DNA from: Euperipatoides rowelli
Taxonomy: Eukaryota; Onychophora; Udeonychophora; Euonychophora; Peripatopsidae
Reading direction: 5' to 3' (one strand)
Assembly (NCBI GenBank): GCA_003024985.2
Contig: PXIH01S0017599.1
DNA length: 18,582 nt
Shown here: piece after piece, positions 17,292 to 18,582 of the stretch
Layout: the number at the start of each line of letters is the position of its first letter
How positions within the stretch are numbered: position 1 is the first letter of the stretch
Translations under genes and position numbers: made by a program
Notes under the pieces: generated by a model
Told to the model about the DNA's origin: nothing
Databases searched by the model: none
Seen by the model: only the letters and a program-made list of their open reading frames with translations

Positions 17292-17369
17292 AGAAATGCA
17301 CAAGAAAAGATTGTAGGGGCTGTCACAAAGGCTAGTGACAGCCCCTACAATCTTCCACTGTGCATTTCT
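17292..17369. repeat. Long hairpin with 20-bp perfect stem
   Basis: AAGATTGTAGGGGCTGTCAC at 17307-17326 is the exact reverse complement of 17335-17354, with loop AAAGGCTA. An outer stem AGAAATGCACA (17292-17302) pairs with TGTGCATTTCT (17359-17369). A 4-base mismatch on each side separates the two stems. Confidence 0.93.
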
Positions 17370-18582
17370 CACAGTATTAAATTTTTCAATTAATTTCGAT
17401 ATAACTTTATATAAAAAATATTCATAACTTTAACCCCACCCTGACCCTAAAGGAAAGGATCTATACAATTTTATTTAAAAATAATCCCTAACCTAGAATA
17501 TCTTAGCGCTTGCATGATTTTCATTATTTTCTTAAAATTTATTAAAAAACAAGTTTTAATTTAAATTAAATACTGAATTAAAAATTAATAAATTCAATCG
17601 AATATTTCTTAAGTTTGTTTTTAACACATTAGTATCTAATTTCCTTTATTAAATGAATTTCTTCGATTTTTTTTATTATTTTTGCTTGATCAATATGGTT
17701 TTTAACAGCTGAACATTCTAAAGAAAGTTACAGTATTACAGTATATCAATAAAACAATAATTATTAAGTAATATTATTGTTACAACAGAGGTATTATACG
17801 TAATTATTATTGTTAAGAGATTACAAATCATGGTAAAATATTGATTTGCTAATATTTCGTGTGTGTACCAAGTAAAATGAAAAGTAAGAATTTTATTATT
17901 GGTTTTTTTTCTTCTTAAATTGCGTTTATAGCAAAAAGTTCTTGAATAACAGGATAATTATTTGTTAATAGTAAGTAATATCAAATGGAAAAAGATTTAA
18001 GATAAAAGGGTTATAAATACTTTTTAAAAAATATATACAGTACAGGTATATATATTTTAAATTTAACACATAAATAAAAAAAAAATAAAAAAAAATAGGC
18101 TACTAGGTTATAAATAATTTAGCCAAGTAAAATGATTAAAACTCATAGCATCCAATAATTTGTAAACTGCAGAAGGGAACGAGAAAAAGAAATTATGCTG
18201 CGTGTTAAAAAAAAAACTCACGTGAATTGGCCCTGGATTAAGCCTACTATTAGGCCTACAAGTTCATTTTCTTTAAAAAAAATAATAATAGGCTAATAAT
18301 TGTTTTTGCACTTACAGTATATACAGTATATTATATTAAAAAAAATACACAACCACATGAGAGTAATAATACAAATTTGAAATTTTGATTTCACAGGCCA
18401 TCCTAAAAATTAGTGTAGACTTAAAAATAAGAGACTAGCATCTGGGCATCAAACTTACCATTGCGCATTCCTTAGAAAGTCTTTGGTCATACCTCCATGA
18501 TGGGCTCAGATCAAGCGGGATCTATAGATTTTGCCCCCCATCCCTCGCAGGAAAATTAAAAGTCATCTTAACAAAGTTTGAC
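17370..18582. other. AT-rich non-coding DNA
   Basis: No gene or RNA is recognisable on either strand. A copy of the dispersed AACTTTAACC-CTGACCCTAA motif lies at 17426-17452. TACAGTATA-type words recur near 17735, 18038 and 18315. TAGGCTAC and TAGGCCTA occur near 18097 and 18250. Confidence 0.6.

Noticed and set aside
1-18582. tRNA or rRNA genes
   Set aside because: I looked for tRNA-like arms and A/B boxes by eye and saw no complete candidate; a covariance-model scan would be decisive.

Overview
This window reads as a stretch of an AT-rich animal nuclear genome that is dense in decayed transposable elements. No intact gene is present. Evidence for an animal source: three broken LTR retrotransposons (two Ty1/copia, one Ty3/gypsy), a non-LTR (LINE) fossil, a TA-flanked MITE, several minisatellites, near-absence of CpG outside one short block, and one candidate first exon of a CD36/SCARB-type receptor. 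The short words TAGGCCTA and GTAGGCTA recur throughout, which I have a weak impression of from marine invertebrate DNA. I cannot name the species.

Layout. 1-462: a long-unit minisatellite. 463-3735, minus strand: a Ty1/copia element (copia-1) with parts of both LTRs, a polypurine tract, gag, protease, integrase and a collapsed RT/RNase H region in which two internal deletions removed the catalytic core of RT and most of RNase H. 3741 to about 6690, minus strand: the 5' half of a Ty3/gypsy element (LTR, primer binding site, gag, protease, RT, RNase H). It is cut off exactly where the copia-1 5' LTR begins, and its integrase is missing. 6700-6820: a TCCA microsatellite. 7300-7800, plus strand: a LINE remnant. 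7800-11810: AT-rich DNA with several dispersed short repeat families and a duplicated poly-C/poly-A tract. 11813-12160: a MITE with pogo/Tigger-like ends. 12919-13207: the only CpG-rich block in the region, carrying a candidate first coding exon. 13320-13830: degenerate repeats around a 101-bp near-perfect palindrome. 13845-14372: an interval with opposed G-rich ends, a second palindrome and a TATA box. About 15050-17089, plus strand: a second, different copia family (copia-2), truncated in gag and in RT. 17090-17285: a 25-bp minisatellite that begins where copia-2 stops. 17292-17369: a hairpin. 17370-18582: featureless AT-rich DNA.

Nothing here works together as a pathway. The retroelement reading frames carry stops, frameshifts, lost zinc ligands and lost catalytic residues, so all three LTR elements are dead. 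The item most likely to be host biology is the CpG-rich block with its signal-anchor exon. The rest of that gene is not visible in the window, and the downstream repeats and copia-2 could lie in its first intron. I found no convincing new genetic system. The most interesting residue is the exon, the palindromes, the periodic leader of copia-1 and the clean copia-2/minisatellite boundary.
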